From: Melampsora larici-populina 98AG31
Taxonomy: Eukaryota; Basidiomycota; Pucciniomycetes; Pucciniales; Melampsoraceae
Assembly: GCF_000204055.1 (NCBI RefSeq)
Contig: NW_006768821.1
Location: 279,186 to 343,185, forward strand
DNA length: 64,000 nt
Direction of reading: 5' to 3'
The notes under the pieces were generated by a model. The model saw nothing but the letters and a program-made list of their open reading frames with translations. It did no database searches and was not told the DNA's origin. A program made the position numbers and the translations under genes. Shown here in pieces: positions 10,780 through 22,336 of this stretch (positions are counted from its first letter, which is position 1; every line of letters starts with the position of its first letter).

Positions 10780-12372
10780 TCCTTCTATTTGTGAAGTTGA
10801 GTAGGGCTTGATTTAGGATACCGGGATATGTTGATCAAAGCTCAAGAGATGACCTTGAGTTGTATCTAATGAAGCTGCTGGACTCAGGGAAGGCAGAATT
10901 CTGACCCCTTCTCCGCAATGCCATATGAAGTTGAACCTGCAACTTATCACTTCAAATGGATGAACAGTTTGTTGCAGTCAGACAGCAAAGACTGGGGCAG
11001 TTATCTCCAGGGATTATTTAAAAAGATTTCATGTCAAGACCAGTCCTTCACAGCAATTTGTTCCAAGTTTCAAAAGAGTACAACACTAAAGTTCAAAAAT
11101 ACCAATATACCTGCATTGAATAAAATATATGTCTTGGAAACTCTATTGAATCAATATTCAAAGAGAATGAAACAGCATATCAAATTACTCAAGCAAAAAA
11201 GTGAATCAGTATGAGATTCCTCATTACTTGATACCAGTAAATCCTGATACTGTTTTGTTTCTGCTAATCTCAACAGAGAGTCTGAAGAAATAAAAAACAT
11301 CTTCACAAAGGATGAACAAGGGAAGCCAGGAGAATACCAAATTTGGTTAGAAAAACATTACACTCCTGAGAAAGAGACTGAGGTCTTCAAATATTGGGTT
11401 TCATGTGAGTCATGATCCTTCTTGTTCTCAAAAATGAAGTCTAATATAAACCATATCTCATTTCAAGACATGAATGTATATATATAAATGTGCCCTCAAG
11501 GGAATCCTTGAAGCCCAAACAATCCTGGTCAGCTGGATAAAATTAGACAGAAGAATTTCCTTGGGTATCCTGGCAAGAATTTTGGTTGGATTGATGCTTT
11601 CAGCAGCGGATGGGTTCACATTGTCAAGCTTCTACACATTGTTCACATGCATTCATTACAGCCATTGTGAGAACTAACGGTAACTTTTTTTTATTTTGTG
11701 TTGTGTCGAGATTTAATCCAAAACTGGCAAAAACTAAAAAAAACTCCTTTTTGACCATGAGTACCGTGAGATACAGGCATATTGCAGGAGCCAAAACAAG
11801 GTTTAGGCCTGTGAGATCAAAAAAAACTGAGTTTTGGACCAAAGATTAAACTCTAGTTAAAACTTGGCAACACCCATCACCTCAAAACTTACCAATAGTT
11901 CTCACAACGGCTGTAGACTGAAAGTGAGTTAGAAATTTAAACCACCTCAGATATTCCACAACCAAAGACTGATAAGAGCTTCATTTGTGTTTCCAGATCA
12001 TTTAGGAAATCCCAACTTCAAACCAGATATGGTTATGGTTATTATTGTACAGAGTTTCATAAGTATCATAATTTTAAGAAGATCCAAGTCCTTTGGGGGA
12101 GGTCTGAGTGGGACCTAGGTTCTTCGGAGTATCTGATACCTGAATTCTGATCCTGATCCTTATAACATCACAAACCAAAAAAACCTAAAACTTATGGAAA
12201 AGCTGATTGTGAATGACGTCATGAGCAAGGACAATGGCCTGGAAACAGTCATGGAAGTTTTTTTAAACTTTCAACTACTTTGAAACCTTCCAAAGATGTG
12301 ATCAGCCGATTCCTGGAATTTGTTATCCAACAATCCATAAAACCCTCAGAGAAATGGCACAAAAAGGCTTAG
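10780..12372 (+). pseudogene. Secreted-family copy A, a truncated and transposon-interrupted relic
   Basis: Pieces align by eye with copies B, C and D. An exon-2-like piece at about 10815-10905 reads DDLELYLMKLLDSGKAEF and then a stop. An exon-3-like piece at about 10927-11212 contains KWMNSLLQSDSKDWGSYLQ and a C-terminal LLNQYSKRMKQHIKLLKQK. An exon-4-like piece at about 11277-11411 reads EIKNIFTKDEQGKPGEYQ and ends in FKYWVS before a GT donor. An exon-5-like piece starting near 11468 reads LKGILEAQTILVSWIKLDRR. A last-exon relic lies near 12190-12370. The signal-peptide exon is missing; the GC-rich element ends just upstream. A 259-bp miniature transposon breaks the exon-5 region. No product is expected. 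Confidence 0.65.
11657..11915. mobile_element. 259-bp MITE inserted in secreted-family copy A
   Basis: The left end TACAGCCATTGTGAGAACT and the inverted right end ending at 11915 match over 19 bp with one mismatch. TA is at both borders. The internal sequence is AT-rich with no coding capacity. It sits in the exon-5 region of copy A. Confidence 0.7.
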
Positions 12373-13239
12373 CAGTCTGTCCAGAGTTTAAGGGGGCAAA
12401 TGCTCACAAGAAGAGGAGAATATCTATACAAAAGGTGTAGTGAGTTAATTCAACCTCATAGAAGATCTGGTATACGTGATTAGCAGAAGGAAAAGACTGT
12501 TTGGAGACGAGCTTAAACCCCTAAGAAATGTGAGCTTGCTGTGATCTTAATTGACCCCTGTATATACCTTTATTCAAAGATTTGTCGCAGTGTATCAAAA
12601 CAATCAAAAAACCCATTGACGGCTTTAGACCAAAATCACAATCCACTCAGCTGTAAGACAGGGGATTGTATCCAGCACACGAAGCAGATGAATCTGTTGA
12701 CTTGAGTTGAGTACGAGATGTCTGAGGCCAGACAGTGGTCTGATTGGCTACGCATGTTCAGGGCTAGAGCATGGTATCCTTCTTCCAAAAAGGTACCTGT
12801 GATCAACTTTTCGAAGTCCTTTTTTCACGTATGAGCAAGTAACGACTTTGCACAAGACACAAGCTGCCAGAAGGACGCCCAGATGTCCCCTCTTATATAG
12901 CTAATTTTGAGCTATTTTCTGGAGGGTTAGCTTAAGAAGAGTAATCTCTAAGCTACCATTTGTTAAAAAAGGATTATAAATAATTGATTTCAAAGAGTTG
13001 ATGAAACAAGAAAGATGTGCCTAACGATTCTGAGTTTTTCAAACCGTCCCTACTACTTAATAAACATGAAGAAAAGCTATCTATAAATATGTGTTTACTT
13101 ATACACATACCCTATCACCAAAACATATAGACAAAATTGAAACAAAGCGAATCTCGAAGTTTGATTACAATATTAAAGATGATGCAGAAACTATGAACAA
13201 GAACTGTTGAGTTGCAAACGAAAAAAGGAAATGTTAAGG
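12373..13239. other. Intergenic stretch with no gene seen
   Basis: AT-rich DNA without a protein-like open frame. It includes the 3' flank of the minus-strand gene that follows. Confidence 0.45.
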
Positions 13240-14139
13240 TTATGTAGCACTAAACCACTTGGATTTAAAATAGGATGAATAAGGAGGAAAAGAAACATAA
13301 CTAGAGGAAATGGGTTTGGTTGACTGACGCGAGTTTTGAGGATCCACAGGACGATGAGGTATCGAATCATAGTGATATCGACTACTCATATTAGCTTTAG
13401 AGAAATGATGAGAGAAAGAAATTAAATTTTGAAATAATGAGACCGAAGTGGATTTAAGAAATTGTGAGAAGTTTTTGGTTTTGTTTTGTATGGTGTTGGA
13501 ATCGGAATCGGATTTATAGCGCAATAGAGTTTGATGATTTCTTTGAATTGACTCCAAATTGGTCTTTGTGGTTTGGACCGACTGGAAACGAGTAGGATGA
13601 TGAGGATAGATGGGGTAATTAGAAATCATGGGTTCGATCAAAACTGAGCGAAGTGAAGAAGAAGCGTACGACTCATGTTTTGGAATACTATGCGAGGAAT
13701 TCCTTTTGGTTGGATTCGAGATTCGACGTTTGAGTAATTTCAGGATTGATGAAGATGAAGTTTTGTTTTTGATTGAGATTGGTTTTGTGGATGATGAACT
13801 GGATGTTGAACTCATCTGAGTTCCGGATTCTGAGATTACATGCTCTTTGGGTTTGGCAATTCCATGTTCTTGTGACTTGCTTTCATCGTCTTCATGGGCT
13901 TCTTCTGTTTCTTCTGTTCCCTCTTCTTCTTCTTCTTCGTCTGTAAGGATGAAATTTCCATTTAAAGCTGAAATTCCATCGTCTAAAAGGTTTTTGCTCT
14001 TCACTATCAGATCGTCAAGACCTGAGGTTAGAGATTGAGAGTTATGAATAAATTCTGATGGTGTCGATTCTAGTTCTTCAGTTTGAGCTCGAGCTTGATT
14101 TCGGTTTAATTCCTTTTGATATAAATCATCAAAAGTCAT
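13240..14139 (-). CDS. Ser-rich acidic/basic low-complexity protein, unknown function
   Basis: An intronless frame of 299 aa starts at the ATG at 14139-14137. The N-terminus is polar and probably helical (MTFDDLYQKELNRNQARAQT). An acidic run of Glu residues follows near residues 68-85, then Ser-rich tracts around residues 112-120 and a basic segment, LKLLKRRISNP, near residue 135. The C-terminus is rich in Ser, His, Tyr and Pro. No signal peptide, transmembrane span or known domain is visible. The composition indicates a disordered regulatory or adaptor protein. It resembles the gene at 24359-25432 in Ser content and in having a small helical N-terminal part, but I see no clear alignment. Translation of the opposite strand in this region is a shadow. 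Confidence 0.6.
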   Translation of the reverse strand: MTFDDLYQKELNRNQARAQTEELESTPSEFIHNSQSLTSGLDDLIVKSKNLLDDGISALNGNFILTDEEEEEEGTEETEEAHEDDESKSQEHGIAKPKEHVISESGTQMSSTSSSSSTKPISIKNKTSSSSILKLLKRRISNPTKRNSSHSIPKHESYASSSLRSVLIEPMISNYPIYPHHPTRFQSVQTTKTNLESIQRNHQTLLRYKSDSDSNTIQNKTKNFSQFLKSTSVSLFQNLISFSHHFSKANMSSRYHYDSIPHRPVDPQNSRQSTKPISSSYVSFPPYSSYFKSKWFSAT

Positions 14140-16471
14140 CTTTGTAGATGTAAAGAAGTGAATGATAGGTTTGTTGGAGATTCGAATTTTCTAGAGTAGT
14201 TTCTTGATTTTCTGTCTTTTGAGTTCATATCCTCACGGGAGACTGAAAGTAGATCATTTATAAACAATTCAATTCAAATGTCCACTTGGACCGATGATCA
14301 GATATCTTCAAATGCTTGGGGTTTTTTTTTCAATCGATTCGGAAAAGAACTTAAAAGTTACGATCGCCATTTCTGGGAAATGTTTCGCAAAAGCACGATG
14401 AGAATGCGATTAAAAGCTGTACAGAGATACATTTGGAATCTTTCCCATTGAAGTTTCACATCTTGCTCTGCCATATACACATCTTCCGTTCCATCGCATG
14501 AAGCAAGCTTGACTAAAGTAGGTGTAACTTCGTGCCGGGGTTTGCACATCGCAAGCAATGGCTTCCTGGCGCGAAGTGAGGCTAGTCCGTGTCAAGATGG
14601 CTGTGTTTTGGGGGTTCGATTTTCACCCCCTCGATATTTCAACAATTCATCCTGCAAAAATGAGTTTCATCTGCACATAAAACTCAACACAACCTCGTTC
14701 CTCGTACACGACTTTTGAGACTGCTGACCCGAGGAACGTTCATTAAACGTCTGCAAATATTTTTGGAATGCAGTGAGGATGGCAGTTGACAGTCTGTCTG
14801 CAAGCTCAGCAGACCTTCAGTCTGGATGCTGACGATTGCCATCTTTGATTGGATCTCAACTGATACGCGAGGGAAGAACGGGCTTATTGACCAGTCTCGA
14901 ATCTTGGTTGGGCTGGAGATCTCTCAAATGAAGAAGTTGATTCCTACAAACAATGACACCGTGTCACTCGCAGCAATCAGGATTTTGAGACATCCAGAAA
15001 CTCGACCTTTGAGTTATTATGAAACTTTTGACTTGGACATGAATGAGAGAATCTGAAAGCAAGCAAGATGCTGAGGTATAACATAGTTGAATATCAAGAA
15101 ATTTCATGGTGACACAAAAAAAGTTATCATCAAAAGCCATGGTATCACCTCATCCGAGTTCAATAAAACTTATCCGTCTACCAGGATGATTTCGATTGCC
15201 GTATATGGAAAGCTTCGTTGGGAGGAACATTCTGAGCTGAAGTGCAAAATGTGTTACCGAGCGCTATGCGGCCGCAGTCACTGCGGATGGGCGTGAATCT
15301 TTGTTTCTCAACCCAGTCCCATATTTGACTCCTTTGATTCTTATCTAGAACGCAATGATTCATGATCATGAGTAATATATTTTTGGCTGTAGATCCTCTA
15401 CATTTCTTGCAGTGACGACCGAAAGCTGAAGCGTATAGGAAAACAAATACCAATCATCCTATCTATTATACGAAAACTTATGTTGTGGCTTCAAATAAGA
15501 TAGTTCGGCTTCAACACTTTTGTTGTGTGCAGGGTCCTTCGAGGCCAAATGGCACTGCTTGCAGACAATGAGCTAGCCAAACACTATGTTCTTCAGGCTT
15601 GGGGAAATTTTTTGAGTTTGTCATCATGATCTTGTCTTACAGCTGCTTTCTTCCAACGGCCATCTCATGAGCACTTCCAAGTTCTGGAGGCTGGGAGTAC
15701 ATAGTCGAGAATATAGCCGGTCACGAATTCTGTGTATGAACCGTAGCTTGGTTAAAGTTTTATCTCGCCATGCAGCAATTCTAACTTGGATCAATGTTTC
15801 CATTCCCAGCGCTTCCGGGCTTTTTACTGAAGAGGTCTTATCCATCAATAACTTGCTTGCTGGGGTCTACGTGGAAAGCCTTGGAGGATTTGAGATCAAT
15901 TACCGAGTGCAAGTTTCACCTTGCAGAGGAATATTTTGAAGGTGACTGAGGTATCCTTCGCGTTTTCCATGGTATCTGGATGCAAGTTATTCATAGACGT
16001 GAACAATAGGTGGGTTTCTGGTACCGGCTCACGATCACCAGAAAGAAACATCATGCACATTGGTAAGAGTTCGATCACTATTCTTTCTAAACACAAATTA
16101 GAAGAGGGGATGGTGCCTACACCAGTCTGTTAACTCAGCACAAACTTTAGTCTACATATCTTAGCACACACTCTGGTCCGCATACATCAATGATCGCCAT
16201 TTTCTGTGTCTGCCCTTAATTTTGTGACGAACCCGAACTTATCAAAAGTCCTTCTCAATTCCAACCACCTGACTTATCATCCCACCAATTGCTTCACAAC
16301 TCGTCCGACTACGCTCAGTCTTCGAATCCCAGATACAGTTAAAAGTGCTTTTCTTAGCCACCCGTAACTTTCCGCTTATCACCCTTTCGAACTTCATCTC
16401 TCTTGAATTTAAACCTTTCTTTCTTGCTTTTCTCAATTTATTCCAACACTAGGAGTCTCTCTTAACTTCAA
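14140..16471. other. Long stretch without a recognised gene
   Basis: Its base composition is more balanced than the flanking AT-rich DNA, and several frames of 60-90 codons lie on both strands. None shows a family motif or joins convincingly by splicing. It may be an old transposon remnant. Confidence 0.35.
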
Positions 16472-16822
16472 ATGGAACATCGTGCTACCGCTCCGTTGTC
16501 CACGCAGACTTTTGGTGTTCAACTTCGCAAAAAGAAGGCCACATATCCTCAGCGAGTCCACTCGCATTCCAGAAAAAAGAAAACTCCAGATGAGAGGACC
16601 CTTAGCACCGCTCGTAGGGCTCTCAGGGTCGCACGCTACAAGAAGGGCGTCGTTTATCGGAAGCTCGTTGCTGGCGACACCAATGCTGATACCAAGGAGT
16701 TGAAGTACAAAGTTCCGTCGAGGCTTCCCCGAAGGCATGAAGAGCCATTACTCCATGCTGTACTCCGCAAAAATACTTACGAGGCGAAGATTTTGTTGGA
16801 AAAAGCTATCTTAGTGGCGTAG
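16472..16822 (+). CDS. Small, highly basic hypothetical protein
   Basis: A 116-aa ATG-to-TAG frame follows a pyrimidine-rich leader. The protein is strongly basic. It has a Lys/Arg block near residues 19-37 (QLRKKKATYPQRVHSHSRKK) and an Arg-rich helix-like stretch, LSTARRALRVARYKKG. It ends with a Leu/Ala-rich predicted helix, TYEAKILLEKAILVA. This composition would suit a nucleic-acid-binding or mitochondrial ribosome-type protein, but no family was recognised. The antisense strand is also open over most of the length, which lowers certainty about the coding strand. Confidence 0.45.
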   Translation: MEHRATAPLSTQTFGVQLRKKKATYPQRVHSHSRKKKTPDERTLSTARRALRVARYKKGVVYRKLVAGDTNADTKELKYKVPSRLPRRHEEPLLHAVLRKNTYEAKILLEKAILVA

Positions 16823-19800
16823 ATTGACTGTCCCTTCTTGAAGTCAGACTCGATTCCTTACTTTCTGCTCCCTTTCTCTTGCCGATACATCATGTTTTCA
16901 ATGTACTGATAAGAGGCTTCTTGGCTTGACATTGAATTCTGTGCAAACTTCAAATAGTAACATGATTGTGATAAGGCTCCAAGCAACTATCGGTAATCAA
17001 TTAAATAGAATACGATGCATCAATGAAGAGCCTTACGAATTCAACACCATTATCAAATTATTTCAAGGATACGTTACAAGAGATCAATCATCATCGAATC
17101 ACTTACTTATTTGTGGTCCAGATCGTCGCAATGAATACACCACTACCTGGAGGGATATTACATAACTGGTTTGGTAGAGTTGCACTAGTTTTGAAACCCA
17201 CCTTAGAATAAATTCAAATTGAGTCAATACCACCCTCAGAGGCTCCTCTGGTCTTTCAAAGGAATATGTCAAGTAATCCGAGCATAGGAGATAATGTATA
17301 AGTCCTGAATCAAAGCTGTATAGAACTCAAAGGTTTGAAAAGTTCTTCCATTGGAATATCAGTAGTGCTCGGACTCCAGTATTAGACTTTGGATCAAAAT
17401 CACTACTATACTCTTGCCATCAGTGTTTTCAATATGTAATCTTTATCTTTTCATATCCTTTACCATCACACCAATTGTCACATTGTAAATATACCTCTCT
17501 CCACTCTGAGATCTTTTAATTCCAACCATATGATTATGTTCTGTACTTGGTGAAATCAAAAATCTGCTATATGTTGCAGTCATTCCCTTTACCGTGAAAT
17601 TCCAACAGACACTTTCTCTGAAGTACATTTTCCCTTCAAAGACCGCCCATTCCAATTGTCACACATCTCCTATCTCACAAATCCAAAACTTGCCACACAA
17701 AGAAAATGATGCAAGTCATGTCAGTTTGAAGAGAGCCTTCTATCTACATATTGTGTTCTTCCACCACAAGTTAACCTATGCAATCAGTTTTTAGGTGGAC
17801 AACTTATGCTTCACATAGGCTATATAAAAGTAAATGAAACCTTGGTAGTGAGGAGGCCTCAAGATACAGTGAAATGATCTTAAGGGCAACATGATATGGG
17901 TCAAGCAGCCCATGGGTTGGATAGGAAAACATCTAGGCATTGATTGCCAGTAGTTAGAATTATCTTGGAAAAACTTCTCAATATGTATACAAGACAGTTG
18001 CTTGTTTTGGTCAGTGATCACCCGCCTAACGCTACACAGAGCATTGTAGCAGAGGGTAACACCAAGTCTACATTTGAGATAATGGACATGAACCCATTGT
18101 GTGTGAGAAAATCAAGTAAGACTTGGATGAGTCTTGTCTACCATTAACTTTTTGAGTGCATACAGGTTGAAGAATGTCAGCTTATATGGATCACAAACCA
18201 GAAGGTGCTGTCTATTGAGTTAAACTTACAGGGTATACTCTTGAGTGTCAAGGTTTCTCACTGGATGCACACCTGGCTTCTTGGCACCAAACAATGTGAT
18301 TCCAATATCAGTCTTCCCTTTGGTTTTGGTCAAAGCTTATCAGTCAAAATATGCTTTCTTCATTTTGGATTGTGCTTTTCATTAGACCAATTGTGATTCC
18401 CTGTTTTCCCTCTTTGTTCACCTTTCCTTTGTTCTCAATAGATTTTCAACACACTTTTATGCTTTCTTACTTTTATATTTAACCATGATATTTGTGTCTT
18501 TTCTATAATAATTTTCTAGGAAGACAGATCTTGCATAGATCCTTCCCAACAATTATTACAGCCTTGAGGGAACCAACAAGGTACAAGTTGGCTCCTAAGC
18601 AACAGGGACATAGCGGGGCCAAAGAGTTGGTACCACTGCCAGACCCAGTGGCTGGTACAAAGCAGGGAACCCATCCCTTGGAAATCTGATCTCTCAGAGT
18701 CAGACTTTACCAATCCTCAACTCATAGCCTCCAAAGCCCAAATTAATTAACAAGCCTGCACTTTAGAAGCTGTTTAGTTTTTTGACCATCCTGCCCACCC
18801 AGCAAAACAGAATGTTTAAAACTAAGATTGGTGTGATACCAAGAAGGTTGTTTGGTAAGACACAAAACAAGACAACACCCTCCCACCCACCCAATGGTGA
18901 GAGCACCTACCTTTAGCCCTTGTTTCAAGTGAACCAAAAGAAGGGCCAGAGTTGGGGCTCTGCCATTACTCTCAAAAAGGTATTCCCTGACCACGAGGTA
19001 AGAGGATACCAGGACAGTTTTCTGAACCATCACAAGACATAATCTTGGCAAAAATAAAAACAACCCCTCAGCAAGCTAACAGAGGAATGGGAATTGTAAA
19101 CTGGAACACAGTTTAGACTCACCCTTGCTCTTGCTCTTCTTCTGATTCTGGTGGAGTTGGAGCTGGAGTAAACTCAGGACTCATATTTCTGTTTCTTCTC
19201 TAGATCACATTGTGTGAGTCCAAAAAAGGTCTGTTTGGCGGGAAGAGACTCCGTTATGGAATTGTGAGTATGAATCTGAGAGAAGACAAGAGAGTGAAAG
19301 GATTGAGGGGTTTGTAGGAACAGTTCTCACATGGGTGAGAAAATCACTGAGTGATTCCATCTCAGGTGCCTGGAGGATTACATCATCCAGGGCAAGACTG
19401 TTGTTGCACAGACAGGCTTAACTGATCTCCCTTCAGGAGTCACGTAACTTCGGCAAGACCTCAGTCACTGACAGAGCTTTCCCAGGTTGTGACACGGACA
19501 GGTTTGATTCCTAGTCCCAGCGTCACCAACCCGCAATCAAACTGCAGATGTAATTATGTCGGAAACCTTCAACTTCAAACAATATGTCAAGAAAGATTTA
19601 AAAATAAATATCAATAATCATTGAAGAGATTTTGAAAGTGCTCAAATTCAAGTTGTGGAATTTATACCATCAAAAATGGATGATAGTAGATAAATTCAGC
19701 TCAAATTTGACCCTATGGTGATTGCCTACACCTTTCTGGAAAACTCTCACAATTTTGTGTGTGAATTAAATAGAATGAAATCTTGGTAACATCAGTCATA

Positions 19801-20422
19801 TTGAATTGTCTCATTTATCTGTTCCAGCTTTACTTCTTCAAATGTGTACTTCTTATTAAACTTTATTTGTTCCAAATGAACAAATTGTGCAAAACCACAA
19901 TGCCTAATCATTTCAATGTATCAAAGCTCCTGTTCTTATGGATATTGACGAGTAAATGTGAACCAATATGGTCAAGACCAGGACTTGTTGTAACAGTAGG
20001 CTCACTCAGAGACACATTGGTTGTGTATAACAAGTTGGCCACACACACACAATCCTCCTGATACATTGCAATCTTTGTTACAATCTGTCCTCAAGGGCTT
20101 CTTGCTACCTGGCTATCTAGCCTGCAAAAGCACTTTTGAAGCAAACACACATACTCTGTTCCTATCATATGTAAAGAACAATTGTTTCACAAACACTGCA
20201 CAAAAGTCCCTACTGTATACCCATTGTTTCTGATGTCCTAATAATAAATCCAAGTCATATCATACCATTTCTCCAATCAAAAGCTTAGAACAGTTTGAAT
20301 TTTATTTGACTAGAATAACTGACTGTTCTTTAAAATGTGGTGTCTAGGCATTCCTGTTTTGTTGCCAACAGATCATGTATCCCATTCACACCTCATGAAC
20401 TTGTACCAAGAAAATACAACTG
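16823..20422. other. Gene-poor stretch
   Basis: No supported gene lies in this 3.6 kb. A B-box-like word (GGTTTGATTCC at 19501-19511) is embedded in a local hairpin, but no tRNA cloverleaf can be built around it. Short frames on both strands lack protein character. Confidence 0.45.
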
Positions 20423-22336
20423 TCACTTGAGCGCCCTTGGATTATTGTGCCTTGTTTGCTTTGCTTCTTCAATGTCTCTGATGCTTGATAGATCAAATTC
20501 AGCAATCCTTTTGAGACTTTTACTTTTGTCCACAAGAAATTCCAGAAAGCTGATGATGATGTTTTGTTGAATGATAGGAGAAGTTTGAATCATGATGAAT
20601 TCTTTCATGAGAAGATCCAAGTCTTTGTCCTCTATTTCATCCAAAATCAAGTTCTCCATAACATAGAGGTAATCCCATGTATCTTTACTAGTTTTGATTT
20701 GAAGATAGAATGGCATGTCTGGTTGTAATATTTTGAGAAACAAGATCAGAAAAAAGCTTGAGACAATACTTAAAAAAGAAATCATACCACTTACAATTAG
20801 CCCAAAAAACAAAAACTTTCTTGATGTCTTTTGGATTCCTAGGGGAAACACTAGATAAACCATAGCTGAGTTGTGATTGAAGAGCCTTAAAATGTTCTAA
20901 TCCACTGCAGACAAAAAGTAAAAAGTTCCAATTAAGCATTGTCATCAAAAGGTTAGAGGGATTTTTTTGGCAGTAAATTTTGATTTTCTGGGCACAAGTC
21001 CGGGCCCAGAATTCGAATTTACTGCCAAAAACAATCTGGGCACGCGCCCGGGCACGTGCCCGGATTCTACTTTGTATCCCTTATATATTGCCAACTTACC
21101 TATTGTCTAAAGACTTAATATAATCTACAAATTCCTCTTTCAGACCTTGAACATCTGAACCCATCCAATTCTCAAAATGAGGCCTGATATCATCAGGCAT
21201 CACAGTGATGCCCATGGTAGATATTTCTTCCATATCTATGGAGCTGACCTGAATGGCTTGGATCTCCAAAATTCTCTTGAGGGGACCTTTTGTTTGAAAG
21301 TACACACTCATATCTTTAATGAGATGTGGTCACCGTTTATGTAAGTTTAGTCCTTTTTCACAATGACAGGCATGTGGACTCACATGAAGCCCAGTTTCTA
21401 TACAGTACAGCCTCTTGATCAACAGAGTACTGTCCCTCCAGGCGAATTCCATATTCTCCCATTTTTTCTTGCCCAGTTCTGGTGAAAATGTCCTGTACTT
21501 CTTGAGTTTTACTGTTAGAAATATTGGAAAGAAACTCAATCAGAAAGACACTTGTGCTATTCAATCAATAATCTGTGGTTTCATACTCTTTTTGTTTTAG
21601 TGCACCAACATGCTCTTTCATTTTAGCTGCACATCTATCAAATACTTCATTTAACACATTTCTTATAGGTGATAGAAATTTATCCCCTTTCTGTTTGAAA
21701 ACTTTTTCTTCTGCTTTGACTACTTCAAACAAAGTTACCTGAAGTGCTGATGTTGGCATGAAGTCTGAAAGTTGACTAATGAATTTCCAAAAATCTTCTA
21801 TCTTGTATGACGGTTTATTCTTCATAATCTCTTCAAGGGTTTTAGCCCAAGTTTCACTTCCAGACTGTAACATCTTGTTAATCAATTTAACAGAATCTAT
21901 CACATAAGTAGATATTCACAAGATTTATCAGTCATTGCTGTTGTTTATCTTATTAATTTGGAATGGTTCTTACCATCATTGAGAGCAGCAGAAGAAGTAA
22001 CAAAAGGCTCAGAGTTTTTCCTTTCCTCAAGGGTCTTGTCCAAATATACCTCAAGGTTGTCTCTTGCATTTGGTTCAATTGTCCCAGAATGTTTGTACCA
22101 ACTGTCATGATATGCTGTGGTGAAGGAGATAATAATCCAGTCAAGGTTTCAAATTTGATGGATTGACCAAAACAATCCCAATTCCATTCTCAAGAAATCA
22201 AGTACTCACGTTTGTTCAACAGACCAGACGATTCTGTCAAATGGATAGCTGCACTTGCTGAGCAACTCAAGTAACAGATTTGCACAAGGATCTGAGTGGA
22301 AAATGAAAGAATCACTCTTCTTGTTGGAGCTGTCAT
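20423..22336 (-). CDS. Secreted-family copy B: intact seven-exon secreted protein, unknown function
   Basis: Exons by splice consensus and frame closure are 22336-22210, 22114-21974, 21896-21587, 21511-21384, 21313-21100, 20904-20795 and 20718-20423. They total 1326 nt and encode 441 aa. Residues 1-29 form a signal peptide: a basic start, the hydrophobic core ILSFSTQILVQICYLS, then an Ala/Ser-rich region. No membrane span or GPI signal follows. Exon 3 carries the family motif FWKFISQLSDFMPTSALQVTL. Exon 4 carries DIFTRTGQEKMGEYGIRLEG and ends in NWAS; exon 5 opens YMSVYFQTK. Exon 6 ends in FVFWAN; exon 7 opens YMPFYLQIK. The last four exons therefore form two repeats of one module. The product is mostly helical and Cys-poor. 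A role as an exported protein acting on a host is plausible for a rust but not shown. Two TA-rich words near 22466-22484 could be a promoter. Confidence 0.8.
20965..21030. repeat. 66-bp palindromic insertion in intron 5 of copy B
   Basis: TTTTGGCAGTAAATT (20965-20979) and its exact inverted complement (21016-21030) flank a GC-rich core that itself contains CTGGGC...GCCCAG. GC-rich CCGGGCAC repeats follow to about 21065. It lies inside the 195-nt intron 5, which is longer than the gene's other introns. Confidence 0.55.

Noticed and set aside
13628..14038. Plus-strand frames opposite the Ser-rich gene
   Set aside because: They are antisense shadows of the Ser/Glu-rich codons of the minus-strand gene.
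14540..14640. tRNA-like segment with GGGGGTTCGATTTTC
   Set aside because: The T-arm does not pair with a 7-base loop, and no cloverleaf forms.
19440..19560. tRNA or tRNA-derived SINE around the B-box-like word at 19501
   Set aside because: GGTTTGATTCC resembles a B box and sits in a hairpin, but no acceptor stem, anticodon arm or well-spaced A box could be built.
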